The notes beneath the pieces are model-generated. The model did no database searches, had not been told where the DNA came from, and saw nothing but the letters and a program-made list of their open reading frames with translations. From a virus, in IMG/VR virus record IMGVR_UViG_3300011252_000208, positions 1-55,802 of that record: DNA of 55,802 bases. One strand, 5' to 3'. How positions within the stretch are numbered: position 1 is the stretch's first letter; every line of letters starts with the position of its first letter. Position numbers and translations under genes: made by a program. Shown here one piece after another: positions 29,394 through 36,311 of the stretch.

Positions 29394-29671
29394 TACGTTT
29401 AACAGACATTGCGGGACGCAAGACGCTTGCGGTTACGTTGGGAGAGCGCACGGGTGAGGACATTCATTACAGCGAAGTTTGTGCTGATGATAAGTATGTT
29501 TATCGCCACAACTCTGAGTATCCTGACGAAGTTGAGCTTTATGAGATTCCGCTTTCCATGTGCGCAGAGGTTTATGACGATGTTGCATATGACAAGTCGC
29601 CGTTTGTAGACCCGAACAATTTCAGTCGTGATTCACAGCGCGGCGTTCGTGGGTTTTCCCGTGAAGTATGA
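29390..29671 (+). CDS. Small early hypothetical protein
   Basis: A 93-residue protein with MIRLTDIAGRKTLAVTLGER followed by an acidic, Tyr-rich middle (HYSEVCADDKYVYRHNSEYP) and a basic C-terminus. Start codon shares an ATGA overlap with the upstream gene. I know no family. The beta-strand-like first third could be a small barrel. It belongs to the early operon that includes several proteins of 50-140 residues, a typical arrangement for host-modulating phage proteins; function unknown. Confidence 0.55.
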   Translation: MIRLTDIAGRKTLAVTLGERTGEDIHYSEVCADDKYVYRHNSEYPDEVELYEIPLSMCAEVYDDVAYDKSPFVDPNNFSRDSQRGVRGFSREV

Positions 29672-29747
29672 TTTGAAGGACATGGCGTGGTCGGTAGTTG
29701 TACTGCTGACCATTGCTGCAATCACGTTCGTCATTTTGGCGATGTAA
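29661..29747 (+). CDS. Single-span membrane peptide
   Basis: A 28-residue frame from a GTG start: MKYDLKDMAWSVVVLLTIAA then ITFVILAM. After a short charged N-terminus nearly all residues are hydrophobic, a clear single transmembrane helix. It overlaps the end of the upstream gene and ends 21 bases before the next. No strong ribosome binding site is seen for GTG; an inner ATG at 29682 would give 21 residues. Support is from the clean helix and operon position; it may be a small early membrane protein. Confidence 0.4.
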   Translation: MKYDLKDMAWSVVVLLTIAAITFVILAM

Positions 29748-29768
29748 CTAGCAGAGAGGATGCTAACG

Positions 29769-30014
29769 ATGGATTACAAGATTAATTCTGGGGTTCCGAT
29801 CCCCGACGTTGTTTCGGGTAAGAAGAGGGGCAGGGGCAAGTGGCAAGTTTTGCTTTCGTCCATGTCTGAGGGCGATTGCGTTGATATACCTAGCGGGTCG
29901 TATAACAGCATTTACGTTGCTGCGTCCCGATTGGGCATTACTTTAATGAGCAGACGCGAGGCTGATGGTTTGGCTGATGGATTTGTTCGCATTTGGCGTG
30001 TGTCAGATGGATGA
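29769..30014 (+). CDS. Small protein of the VPIP family
   Basis: An 81-residue protein starting MDYKINSGVPIPDVVSGKKR. It has a KI-x(3)-VPIP start, a GDCVDIPSGSY segment and a final FVRIWRVS. The same plan (KIDKNVPIP, GDSVLFVG, VCYRVWRI) is seen in the 34777-35058 protein, so this genome has two paralogues. The family is common in marine phages and has no known function. Start 29769 is chosen over 29760 because GAGAGG is correctly spaced. It precedes an overlapping gene. Confidence 0.6.
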   Translation: MDYKINSGVPIPDVVSGKKRGRGKWQVLLSSMSEGDCVDIPSGSYNSIYVAASRLGITLMSRREADGLADGFVRIWRVSDG

Positions 30015-30237
30015 TACTGTTCACATTCCTTACATTGTTGATCGTTTGGACGAGATTATTGATCTTTATGAAACTGAGGATGATTCGTTAAGCGCGGTTG
30101 AGGAATTGCGCCGTGAGTTGATTTTCAACATGGGGGTTAATTCGTTGGCCCGACATAAAGATCAGGACAAGAAGATATTGGATGGGTCGTATTTCCCGCC
30201 TGTGATTAAGCTGCGGGGTGTTCCAGATGATGATTGA
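30007..30237 (+). CDS. Small acidic early protein
   Basis: A 76-residue protein starting MDDTVHIPYIVDRLDEIIDL, strongly acidic and helical (EDDSLSAVEELRRELIFNMG) with a C-terminal SYFPPVIKLRGVPDDD. Start 30007 overlaps the previous gene by 8 bases; the longer frame from 29965 is embedded in that gene and is rejected. I do not recognise the family. Likely an early regulatory or host-interaction protein, judged only by size, charge and operon. Confidence 0.5.
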   Translation: MDDTVHIPYIVDRLDEIIDLYETEDDSLSAVEELRRELIFNMGVNSLARHKDQDKKILDGSYFPPVIKLRGVPDDD

Positions 30238-30382
30238 TTGCCCTGAGTGTTCACATTCTGACCGTAAGGGTGAGGTAGAACACGAACAATTTAAGATGAC
30301 TTCATACGGTGTTTATGAGCCGTTTGGGGTTTGGAAGACTTGTGAGAACTGTTCTGGTTCTGGCGAGATTGAAGCCGATTAA
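30227..30382 (+). CDS. Small zinc-finger protein (DnaJ-like CxxCxGxG)
   Basis: A 51-residue frame starting MMIDCPECSHSDRKGEVEHE and ending VWKTCENCSGSGEIEAD. The two knuckles CPEC and CENCSGSGEI form a four-cysteine zinc site; CxxCxGxG is the DnaJ-type motif. It overlaps the previous gene by 11 bases and ends 13 bases before the next start. It is too short for the usual ORF cut-off. A zinc-dependent protein- or nucleic-acid-binding role is plausible. Confidence 0.6.
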   Translation: MMIDCPECSHSDRKGEVEHEQFKMTSYGVYEPFGVWKTCENCSGSGEIEAD

Positions 30383-30395
30383 AAGGATGAATGTA

Positions 30396-30824
30396 ATGGC
30401 TGATAAGAATAAAAGAAAACTTACGCCTACGAAACGCGCTATGAAGCCGTGGACGGGTAAAGAGATTGACCAGTTGCTTGAGTACAAGGCAACGGGTTTT
30501 AAGCACAGCGAGATTGGTGAGCTTATGGGTCGATCCACTAAGTCGATCAATGTTAAGATTTCCAAGATACGTCTTGGTGTTGAGGCGGCGAGTAATCCTG
30601 TTGAGGATTTAACGCCATTCCAGAAAAATCTGGACTCGACGTTATTTGGGGAAGTTTCCCCCGATGACAAGCCTAAGAAGCCCCGTAAGCCCCGCGCAAC
30701 GAAGCTATCACTGACTCCGCAACCGAAGGCTGCTGATGCGTTTAACGTGCCTAAGAAGCCCGTTTATGTGGCTGTTGTGTTGGTTTTGGTGATTGTTGCT
30801 TGGTACTTAGGTAGCATGTCGTAA
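30396..30824 (+). CDS. Myb/HTH-like DNA-binding protein with C-terminal membrane anchor
   Basis: A 142-residue protein. Residues about 15-55 (KPWTGKEIDQLLEYKATGFK, HSEIGELMGRSTKSINVKIS) look like a Myb/SANT or GcrA-like helix-turn-helix: W, then a stepped HSEIGELMGRS and KI-x(3)-IR. A Lys/Pro-rich linker follows, and the final 22 residues (VYVAVVLVLVIVAWYLGSMS) form a transmembrane helix. Start 30396 has AAGG about nine bases upstream. A DNA-binding protein tethered to the membrane could localise phage DNA. A terminator hairpin follows. Confidence 0.6.
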   Translation: MADKNKRKLTPTKRAMKPWTGKEIDQLLEYKATGFKHSEIGELMGRSTKSINVKISKIRLGVEAASNPVEDLTPFQKNLDSTLFGEVSPDDKPKKPRKPRATKLSLTPQPKAADAFNVPKKPVYVAVVLVLVIVAWYLGSMS

Positions 30825-30833
30825 GTGCAAAGT

Positions 30834-30894
30834 TGGGGGCGGCAATGACATGATTTGATCCAGCGAGGTTAAATCAAACCGCCCCCACATTTTG
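30834..30894 (+). terminator. Hairpin with T-tract before the 30927 gene
   Basis: Stem TGGGGGCGG/CCGCCCCCA (30834-30842 and 30879-30887) encloses a second hairpin TGATTT/AAATCA; CATTTTGTTT follows. It ends the upstream unit or attenuates into 30927. The same CCCCACATTTTGT ending appears before the primase gene. Confidence 0.7.
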
Positions 30895-30926
30895 TTTATC
30901 ATTCATAGCGAAAAGGAACAACTAAA

Positions 30927-31202
30927 ATGCCGAAGTTTAATAACATAGAAGAAAAGCAGAAGTTTTTCCGCAATGCCATGCGGAAACTTGATACAGGTTT
31001 GCCAAAGGAAGCCAGCCCAGATTTGATAAAGTTTTTTGTGCTTCATGTGATAACGGCTTATGACCATGATGATTGTTGGGATGATGTTAAAGGGTTTGTT
31101 GACTTTGCTTTAAAAGAGAAGAGTCAATTTGATTCAGCTAGACAGGCGGTAGAAGATGCTGATAACATGTTGGATGCAATAACAAACAGCAAAGACAGAT
31201 GA
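30927..31202 (+). CDS. Small helical early protein
   Basis: A 91-residue protein starting MPKFNNIEEKQKFFRNAMRK. It is nearly all helical with alternating charge (DLIKFFVLHVITAYDHDDCW). No family recognised. It follows the hairpin leader with an AGCGAAAAGGAACAACTAAA ribosome binding region that resembles the leader of the minus-strand helicase gene. Stop overlaps the next start (ATGA). Probably an early accessory protein. Confidence 0.5.
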   Translation: MPKFNNIEEKQKFFRNAMRKLDTGLPKEASPDLIKFFVLHVITAYDHDDCWDDVKGFVDFALKEKSQFDSARQAVEDADNMLDAITNSKDR

Positions 31203-31435
31203 TGCAACCAGAAGATTTAGAAAGAATTGCGGCGGGGCTTCTTAACGAAGTACCCGCTAATTTTTCGACTGCTGACTTACGCGATTTAATAGTCGAACTT
31301 TTGTTCGGGTTAGGCGTGAGTCCATCAGATTTGCCGATGTTTTGTTTACTGCTGATTGATAAATACGTGGCGGATAATAAGATAGAAGAGTCCCGACAAA
31401 GAAAAACCCCGCCCGATTATGGGCAGGGTTTGTGA
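31199..31435 (+). CDS. Small early protein at end of plus-strand operon
   Basis: A 78-residue protein: MMQPEDLERIAAGLLNEVPA, then DLIVELLFGLGVSPSDLPMF and a basic end. Helical with a hydrophobic centre; no family recognised. It contains a TTGTTCGGGT half-site of the palindrome in its coding sequence. The last codons overlap the bidirectional terminator at 31402-31430. The convergent minus-strand gene ends 22 bases further on. Confidence 0.5.
   Translation: MMQPEDLERIAAGLLNEVPANFSTADLRDLIVELLFGLGVSPSDLPMFCLLLIDKYVADNKIEESRQRKTPPDYGQGL
31402..31430. terminator. Bidirectional terminator between convergent operons
   Basis: Stem ACCCCGCCC/GGGCAGGGT with one mismatch and a 6-base loop (31406-31429), flanked by A5 on the left and TTTG on the right. 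It would stop the plus-strand operon and the minus-strand replication transcript from the other side. Confidence 0.7.
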
Positions 31436-31456
31436 CTTTCAGCATGTTGCGTGGGA

Positions 31457-31798
31457 TTATCTATAGCGACTGCCCATTCGCGGCAATGGTTTAGACGGGT
31501 TTCTATCGGGCCATTCGTACACGGCTTCGCCATGCAGCGGCCTTGATTCTAGGTGTCCTTCTTTTACGAGGTTTCGCAGTAGTTCTTGCGCTACATCGTC
31601 TTTGACACGCATTTTTCTGGCGAGGTCTTTGATTGTCCAAGCGTCTCTAGTTTTGATTGTGTCGAAGGCTATAGCCATGAGGTCTACTTTGGCCCCATAG
31701 TTACGCCCGACGATAGCTTGAGTTGGTTGTGCTATTAGCTGATGACGTAGGTTTTCGATTCTCGCTAGTTCTATATATGTTGGATTTAATCCACTCAT
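31457..31798 (-). CDS. Winged-helix-like small protein
   Basis: A 113-residue protein starting MSGLNPTYIELARIENLRHQ. Its centre (DTIKTRDAWTIKDLARKMRV, KDDVAQELLRNLVKEGHLES) has the order helix-turn-helix-strand of a winged helix with a wing ending VYEWPDR. The start overlaps the upstream stop as ATGA. It lies at the 3' end of a small operon with a DUF3846-like gene. A DNA-binding regulator is likely; target unknown. Confidence 0.55.
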   Translation of the reverse strand: MSGLNPTYIELARIENLRHQLIAQPTQAIVGRNYGAKVDLMAIAFDTIKTRDAWTIKDLARKMRVKDDVAQELLRNLVKEGHLESRPLHGEAVYEWPDRNPSKPLPRMGSRYR

Positions 31799-31986
31799 AT
31801 TTTTTTCCCCCATGATCTTAGATCACTAACATATCGTTCTAGTTCTGTACGCGCTACCCACAGATCGTTTTGTGCGTTGGGTAGTGGGCTTTTTTTGAAT
31901 GTTTCGTCTTGCAGTCTATCGACTCTGCCGCGCAGGAACTTTAGTTCTGATTCTTGCGCGGGTGTTAGGCCCGTTTCTAGTCCCAC
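31795..31986 (-). CDS. Small helical protein (GTG start)
   Basis: A 63-residue charged coiled-coil protein: MGLETGLTPAQESELKFLRG, then DRLQDETFKKSPLPNAQNDL. The GTG start has GGGG seven bases upstream and overlaps the DUF3846-like gene by 10 bases; the stop overlaps the winged-helix gene (ATGA). Such overlaps make it likely real. No family recognised; it may bind the winged-helix neighbour. Confidence 0.5.
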   Translation of the reverse strand: MGLETGLTPAQESELKFLRGRVDRLQDETFKKSPLPNAQNDLWVARTELERYVSDLRSWGKKI

Positions 31987-32216
31987 ATTGCGTCCCCTTC
32001 TAGGACGATTGCAGGCCCGACTAGCCTGCGCCCAGCGATCATGCTGGCTTGAATATTAACGGGAAGATCGTGCATTAGACCCTCTTCGTTAATTATGAGT
32101 TGCATTTTTTCTGGGTTCATTAGTGGAACCATTTCCACCAGCCCCCCGACAATCGCTTGCGCTTCTTCTAGCGTAGGCTGTTTGTCTTTAAAGAAGTGTA
32201 ACATTTTTTCTGCCAT
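31977..32216 (-). CDS. DUF3846-like protein
   Basis: A 79-residue protein: MAEKMLHFFKDKQPTLEEAQ, then AIVGGLVEMVPLMNPEKMQL and IINEEGLMHDLPVNIQASMI with a final GRRLVGPAIVLEG. This matches the DUF3846 plan known from phages and plasmids (EEAQ-VGG-ie, NEEG--LP-N, GP-ivlegd). No activity is known. The leader carries two copies of a 20-bp repeat (32232-32279), and TAGCAAAGGATACAAA precedes the start codon. Confidence 0.7.
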   Translation of the reverse strand: MAEKMLHFFKDKQPTLEEAQAIVGGLVEMVPLMNPEKMQLIINEEGLMHDLPVNIQASMIAGRRLVGPAIVLEGDAMWD

Positions 32217-32231
32217 TTTGTATCCTTTGCT

Positions 32232-32279
32232 ATTACGGCGTTATTTCCCAATTTGGGTAATTACGGCGTTATTTCCCAA
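32232..32279. repeat. Two 20-bp direct repeats
   Basis: ATTACGGCGTTATTTCCCAA occurs at 32232-32251 and 32260-32279, starts 28 bases apart. They lie just upstream of the 32216 start codon, and are candidate operator sites. Confidence 0.75.
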
Positions 32280-32343
32280 AACGGATTAAAATACGCATTT
32301 AAATCCGCTCCCAAGGATTAGCACATCATGGCATGCGTGTAAA

Positions 32344-32377
32344 TAAAAAAAACCCTCACCGCGGCAACGGTAAGGGT
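32344..32377 (-). terminator. Rho-independent terminator after the primase-helicase gene
   Basis: A 10-bp stem ACCCTCACCG/CGGTAAGGGT (one G-T pair) with a 6-base loop (32352-32377), followed on the minus strand by eight T. Confidence 0.85.
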
Positions 32378-32508
32378 TTATAACTTAACGAAAGGATCGT
32401 TATGTTTATTTGAACTTTGTAGCTGTAACTACCTAGCAAAATGTAAGAGCGACCTAACCCTTAATTCCCAATTCCTAGCATAAGGTTTTATGTTATGCAA
32501 GCCTTTAT

Positions 32509-34698
32509 TTATAAATTTTCTCGCGCTGTTCTGGCTTCATATTCGCCACGGCTTAACGGCCCACCTGCAACGCCCAGCCACTTATTTACACCTGACTGTG
32601 TTAGCCTGTAGGTATCAACGCGCCCTGCCTCTTGCAGTGCTGTTATGGTGTTTTTAACTGTGCTTTCTCCAATGTGTTTCAGTGCGATTACGCATGGTTC
32701 ACCTGACGAACTTGTTCGTATTGCTTCATGCGCTCCGTCATTAGCGCCGCCTTTTGTGACTGCATTTCCGTCAGCTTCCATCATGGCTAAGAAGTCGAAC
32801 ATGTGTTGGAGTCTGTTTCTGACCGCGTCTGACAGCGCCAAGTTGCGTATATCTTCTGACCTATCTTCTAACAAACCTGTGTTCGGGTTTCGGATAAAGT
32901 GTCTTATGTCCCGATTAGCTGGCCCGTTGGCTTTGACCACAGCGCCATCGAACACGGTGTTACGTGCATAATCCACGTTGAGGTCTTTACATCGCTGTCT
33001 GCCTAGCCGTTCTTCTACGTTCCACACGGTAAATGCGCAGCGGACGCCATCAACGATAGCTGACGTACCCCGAATGAGATTACGCGCTTGTTCTGGTGTT
33101 GTGACGGGATCGTTGTCTTTGATTTTAGCCATGTGGTGATTGACCATGACTGTAGCGCCTGTTTCAGTTGATATTTGCGCAAGCATACCCATAAATGCGG
33201 CTCCTGCGGCTGGATCAGCGTTTACATCTGCGTGTACGAATGACGCCATTGGGTCGATAACCAGCAGTGCGAGATTTTGCATTTCTAAGATTTGATCGTA
33301 GATGCGTCCAAACTCTTCGCCCATGACGTAGCTGTTGTCGATCTTTTGCATGATTGGAAACACACCGCCGAGGTTAGGTAACGGCAGGATTTTTAAATTG
33401 TTCGGGTATTCGCGGCGCTTGCCCATAGGGTCCATGCGTTCTATTCGCCTGTGCATTTCGTCTTTATCATCTTCTGCGGATAGAATTATTGCATCCCCGA
33501 ATGTGGATACCATACCCCCGAAAGCTGATTGCATGGGTTCGCCCGATGCGACTTTCATTGCTAGGTCTAGGGTCATCATGCCTTTACCGCTATCGCCAGC
33601 GGCGGCGAATATGGTTGGAACGCCTAGCGGTATTGTGCCGTTGATTAGGTACTCTTGTTCGGGTGCGCGACCTACAAAGTAAGTCCCGATGTTTAGGCTA
33701 TCGTCCAGCAGGTGTATTGGCTTTTTGATTTTGCTTTGGCTACTGCGGATAAACCTGTGAACGTCAAATTGTTCGTCTAGTGCGTCTGCGGCATCCCACT
33801 TTTCTGGTTTTCCGAATGGCGCACGTAGCATGAGAGTTGATTTTGCCCCTGCATCTTTGGCGAGGCGTTCTACGAGTGCAGCCAAGTCCCGACCTGCTTT
33901 ATCGTTGTCGGGCCAAAGGATTACGTCTTTGCCCTCAAGTGGTGAGAAATCAAACTTATGGGCGACACGTTCCGATAGCATGCCTGCGCCCCCGATAGTA
34001 CAGGTAGCTGCAAAGCCCATGCTGGTTAGTGCATCAGCGCATTTCTCGCCTTCCGCCCATATAACTGTTTCTGCATCCAAAATGTTCGGGATGTTATATA
34101 GGGGTCTTGGCTCTGGCAGACCCATACGCCCGTTCATAAACTGGCGAAATTGTTTTTTAACTTCGCCGTCTTCGCTTTCTTCCACGTATTTACGGACTGT
34201 GACAAGCACAACGCCGTCAGCGTCAGTGTATGTATATTCCGCATCGTATGGTGTATCTAAATTGTAGACCTTTTTTGCGCCTACTTGTTCGGGTTGTTGC
34301 AGCGGAATTGGTTCCGGGCTTGGTACGTTGGCAAGTTCGGGTTTGATTGGGTTTTCTGGCGCTGGCTCTTGTGGCGTTCCGAGGAAAGATTGATAGTGCG
34401 CGGCGACTTCTCTGCTAGTCCAGCCCCGACCTTCCATGAGGATTTTGGTTATACCCCCGATGCCATCACCTGTGGCCCAATCCTGACCGCGCATGAAGTT
34501 GGGGCCATGAATATCTATGTTGATTTGTAACGAACTACCCGCTTCGCCTTGAAACGACCCGATCATAAATGTAGTGCCGTGACGCACACCATTTGGGTAT
34601 GTATCGAACAAATCTTGAAGCTGTGTTGTGCGTGGCACAAGGTTGGAAATTTTATCTGTAAGCTGGCTAGTTGTGTTGCCAAAGCGCAATATTGTCAT
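32509..34698 (-). CDS. TOPRIM primase fused to RecA-like helicase
   Basis: A 729-residue replication protein. Residues about 211-278 are a TOPRIM domain (VIWAEGEKCADAL, E216; ILWPDNDKAG, D264-D266). Residues about 360-560 are a RecA-like helicase core with Walker A GDSGKGM (368-374), Walker B LALLVIDP (D482) and NHHMAK. The C-terminus looks like a winged helix. It would synthesise primers and unwind DNA at the fork. The ATG at 34698 is chosen because AAGGA lies seven bases upstream; the frame also opens at 34719. No phage DNA polymerase accompanies it, so the host polymerase is presumably recruited. An early hairpin leader precedes it. Confidence 0.85.
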   Translation of the reverse strand: MTILRFGNTTSQLTDKISNLVPRTTQLQDLFDTYPNGVRHGTTFMIGSFQGEAGSSLQINIDIHGPNFMRGQDWATGDGIGGITKILMEGRGWTSREVAAHYQSFLGTPQEPAPENPIKPELANVPSPEPIPLQQPEQVGAKKVYNLDTPYDAEYTYTDADGVVLVTVRKYVEESEDGEVKKQFRQFMNGRMGLPEPRPLYNIPNILDAETVIWAEGEKCADALTSMGFAATCTIGGAGMLSERVAHKFDFSPLEGKDVILWPDNDKAGRDLAALVERLAKDAGAKSTLMLRAPFGKPEKWDAADALDEQFDVHRFIRSSQSKIKKPIHLLDDSLNIGTYFVGRAPEQEYLINGTIPLGVPTIFAAAGDSGKGMMTLDLAMKVASGEPMQSAFGGMVSTFGDAIILSAEDDKDEMHRRIERMDPMGKRREYPNNLKILPLPNLGGVFPIMQKIDNSYVMGEEFGRIYDQILEMQNLALLVIDPMASFVHADVNADPAAGAAFMGMLAQISTETGATVMVNHHMAKIKDNDPVTTPEQARNLIRGTSAIVDGVRCAFTVWNVEERLGRQRCKDLNVDYARNTVFDGAVVKANGPANRDIRHFIRNPNTGLLEDRSEDIRNLALSDAVRNRLQHMFDFLAMMEADGNAVTKGGANDGAHEAIRTSSSGEPCVIALKHIGESTVKNTITALQEAGRVDTYRLTQSGVNKWLGVAGGPLSRGEYEARTARENL

Positions 34699-34731
34699 TA
34701 TGTTGTCCTTATCACTCATCCTGATACAAAA

Positions 34732-34769
34732 TGTGGGGTGTTCCGATCAGCCTTGGAATGCCCCACTAT
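34732..34769 (-). promoter_or_regulatory. Leader hairpin before the primase gene
   Basis: GTGGGGTGTTCC and GGAATGCCCCAC pair over 12 positions with two mismatches; on the minus strand ATTTTGTATC follows, then the primase ribosome binding site. It may attenuate transcription or end the 34777 transcript. Confidence 0.5.
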
Positions 34770-34776
34770 TGCTGTT

Positions 34777-35058
34777 TTATTCAATTCGCCAAACCCTGTA
34801 GCAAACCCAACTAGAGTCAATGATTCTGGCTGTTTCTGGAACATGTTCGGGTTCTGCCTCATAGTCTCTTCTTTTTATAGTTTTAAACCCATGTTTTTTA
34901 GCACACGTTTTAAAATACTCTGCACGGGAATTTGCGTGTGGGAACTCGCCATCTCCCACGAATAAAACACTGTCACCAATTTCCAAACGCGCAGCAATGT
35001 TAAGGGTTTTGCTATCGGCAGAAGGAATTGGTACATTTTTATCAATTTTTAGTGTCAT
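34777..35058 (-). CDS. VPIP-family small protein, second copy
   Basis: A 93-residue protein starting MTLKIDKNVPIPSADSKTLN. It shares K-I-x(3)-VPIP, GDSVLFVGDGE and a final VCYRVWRIE with the 29769-30014 protein. ATG 35058 overlaps the upstream nuclease stop as ATGA; a longer frame to 35079 is rejected. The middle has HANSRAEYFKTCAKKHGFKT. Family function unknown. Its place beside the Cas4-like nuclease and primase suggests a link to replication or nucleic-acid handling. Confidence 0.6.
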   Translation of the reverse strand: MTLKIDKNVPIPSADSKTLNIAARLEIGDSVLFVGDGEFPHANSRAEYFKTCAKKHGFKTIKRRDYEAEPEHVPETARIIDSSWVCYRVWRIE

Positions 35059-35852
35059 TGTGTTTGCTCCCCCCAGCACGAATCCTGATACTCACAGAAC
35101 TTGCAAAGAAAGAAATCTTTGCTTTGTGCGATGCGTGGTAGAATGTCATTTGCTTTTGCAGCCGTCAAGATATTTACTGCCCTATCGCTGGCTTCCTGCG
35201 CAAGCCCTTGATTGAAAGGGATTATTTCATAGTATATCTCGCTGGTGTTTTTATTCACTACGGTGAACAAACAAGGTGTTTCTGTTAACTCCATGTAGGC
35301 TTGGTACAGTGCCACTTGGGTAGCATACACTGGATTTGCCTTAGCAACGCCGTGCTTTTCAAACGCCCTAAACTTATTGTCATTGGCTGATTTGCATTCC
35401 CACAGCATAGGATACGGCGCTTTTACGGGGCCATCACAGACTACGCCGTCTATGTGACCGCGTATTTCACCATCAGCGATTGAGAACCCGAACTGTTCAC
35501 CCATTTTGTCTTCTGTGCGTAGGTCAAACCCTGCGTCCTGTATCCACTTGGCGGCATAGTCTTCGATGTTGTGACCGAACTGGAATATCCGCAGTGTTCG
35601 TGCGGTAAATTCCTTGCCACTATCAATGGGTCTGTTGAGGTAGCGATATTGTATTTTGCGTGAGCATTCATCACCAATGCTGGACGCACCGATATACTTA
35701 CGCCGCTCACGTTTCTTTTCGCCTTTGACGATCCCCTGATCCACAGCCTCTTTGATTTGTTCGGCTATTGGGTCTGGTTCCCTAGAATGGGATTGAAGTA
35801 GAAGGCCAACTGCCTGTTGACTTATAGTAGGATTCTTCAAGGTTTCCGACAT
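35055..35852 (-). CDS. Cas4-like RecB-family Fe-S nuclease
   Basis: A 265-residue PD-(D/E)XK nuclease. Motifs: GEIRGHIDGVV (H133, D135), LWECKSAN (E152, K154) and ATQVALYQAY (QxxxY at 179-183). Four cysteines, C63 (GDECSRKIQYRY) and C250-x2-C253-x5-C259 (FFLCKFCEYQDSCW), match the 4Fe-4S staple of Cas4 and AddB. It would degrade or process DNA ends in recombination. ATG 35852 has GGAG seven bases upstream and overlaps the upstream gene by 71 bases. No CRISPR or Cas1/Cas2 is present, so it is a recombination enzyme, not part of an array. Confidence 0.8.
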   Translation of the reverse strand: MSETLKNPTISQQAVGLLLQSHSREPDPIAEQIKEAVDQGIVKGEKKRERRKYIGASSIGDECSRKIQYRYLNRPIDSGKEFTARTLRIFQFGHNIEDYAAKWIQDAGFDLRTEDKMGEQFGFSIADGEIRGHIDGVVCDGPVKAPYPMLWECKSANDNKFRAFEKHGVAKANPVYATQVALYQAYMELTETPCLFTVVNKNTSEIYYEIIPFNQGLAQEASDRAVNILTAAKANDILPRIAQSKDFFLCKFCEYQDSCWGEQTQ

Positions 35853-36006
35853 TTACCGTCTCCGTAATTTTTTTTGATTCTTGCAGTGCGAATATCAACA
35901 CTTGGACTTGTTCTTCTGTCAGGTCGCAGAACCGCGTACCCCAGCCGAAGTATCCAAGTATGAATGACAACTCTTCGATTGGGTCTTTTGCTGATTCGTA
36001 ATTCAA
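35782..36006 (-). CDS. Small hypothetical protein
   Basis: A 74-residue protein: MNYESAKDPIEELSFILGYF, then GWGTRFCDLTEEQVQVLIFA. It is acidic and helical, no family known. Its start overlaps the upstream stop by 4 bases (36003-36006). It overlaps the nuclease start by 71 bases in another frame, more than usual, so the true 3' end may be poorly conserved. Judged real from the frame quality and start overlap. Confidence 0.5.
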   Translation of the reverse strand: MNYESAKDPIEELSFILGYFGWGTRFCDLTEEQVQVLIFALQESKKITETVNVGNLEESYYKSTGSWPSTSIPF

Positions 36007-36311
36007 TGGACTGTTCCCTCTTCTAACCCGAACAACTCTGCGGCTTTGTCGAATAGCCCCTCATCTGCTTCCGGGTTTTGAAATATAGCATCCGCTACTT
36101 TTTCTTTATCCACGAATATTTTTGCGCAGCCCCCGATACATAATTTTTTTGAATGTTCCATGTGGTCTTGCACTGCTTTTCCTGCGGCTTGGGTAACTTT
36201 TTCGCCATCGTTCCAATCTGACACAAACGCAACGATTTTGTATTCTTCACAGGCAAACTCGCTGTTGTCGTAAACTATGGCTGTTAGTTCAAGTTCTATC
36301 CGTGCCATCAT
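36003..36311 (-). CDS. Small hypothetical protein in the replication operon
   Basis: A 102-residue protein starting MMARIELELTAIVYDNSEFA. It is acidic, with CEEYKIVAFVSDWNDGEKVT and a Cys-containing LCIGGCAKIFVDKEK segment. ATG 36311 (or the next ATG) is preceded by AAGGA; the longer frame to 36359 lies inside the DUF6378-like gene and is rejected. No family recognised. It may modulate the neighbouring nuclease or helicase; only the context supports this. Confidence 0.5.
   Translation of the reverse strand: MMARIELELTAIVYDNSEFACEEYKIVAFVSDWNDGEKVTQAAGKAVQDHMEHSKKLCIGGCAKIFVDKEKVADAIFQNPEADEGLFDKAAELFGLEEGTVH

Larger units (their letters stand above)
32217..32508. other. Intergenic region with direct repeats and terminator
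   Basis: 292 bases without a gene. They hold two direct repeats (32232-32279), a terminator (32344-32377) for the replication transcript, and a 130-base AT-rich remainder up to the stop at 32509 in which I see nothing else. Confidence 0.6.

Noticed and set aside
35055-35852. Cas4 of a phage-encoded CRISPR system
   Set aside because: No repeat-spacer array and no Cas1/Cas2 are present; the neighbours are recombination and replication genes.
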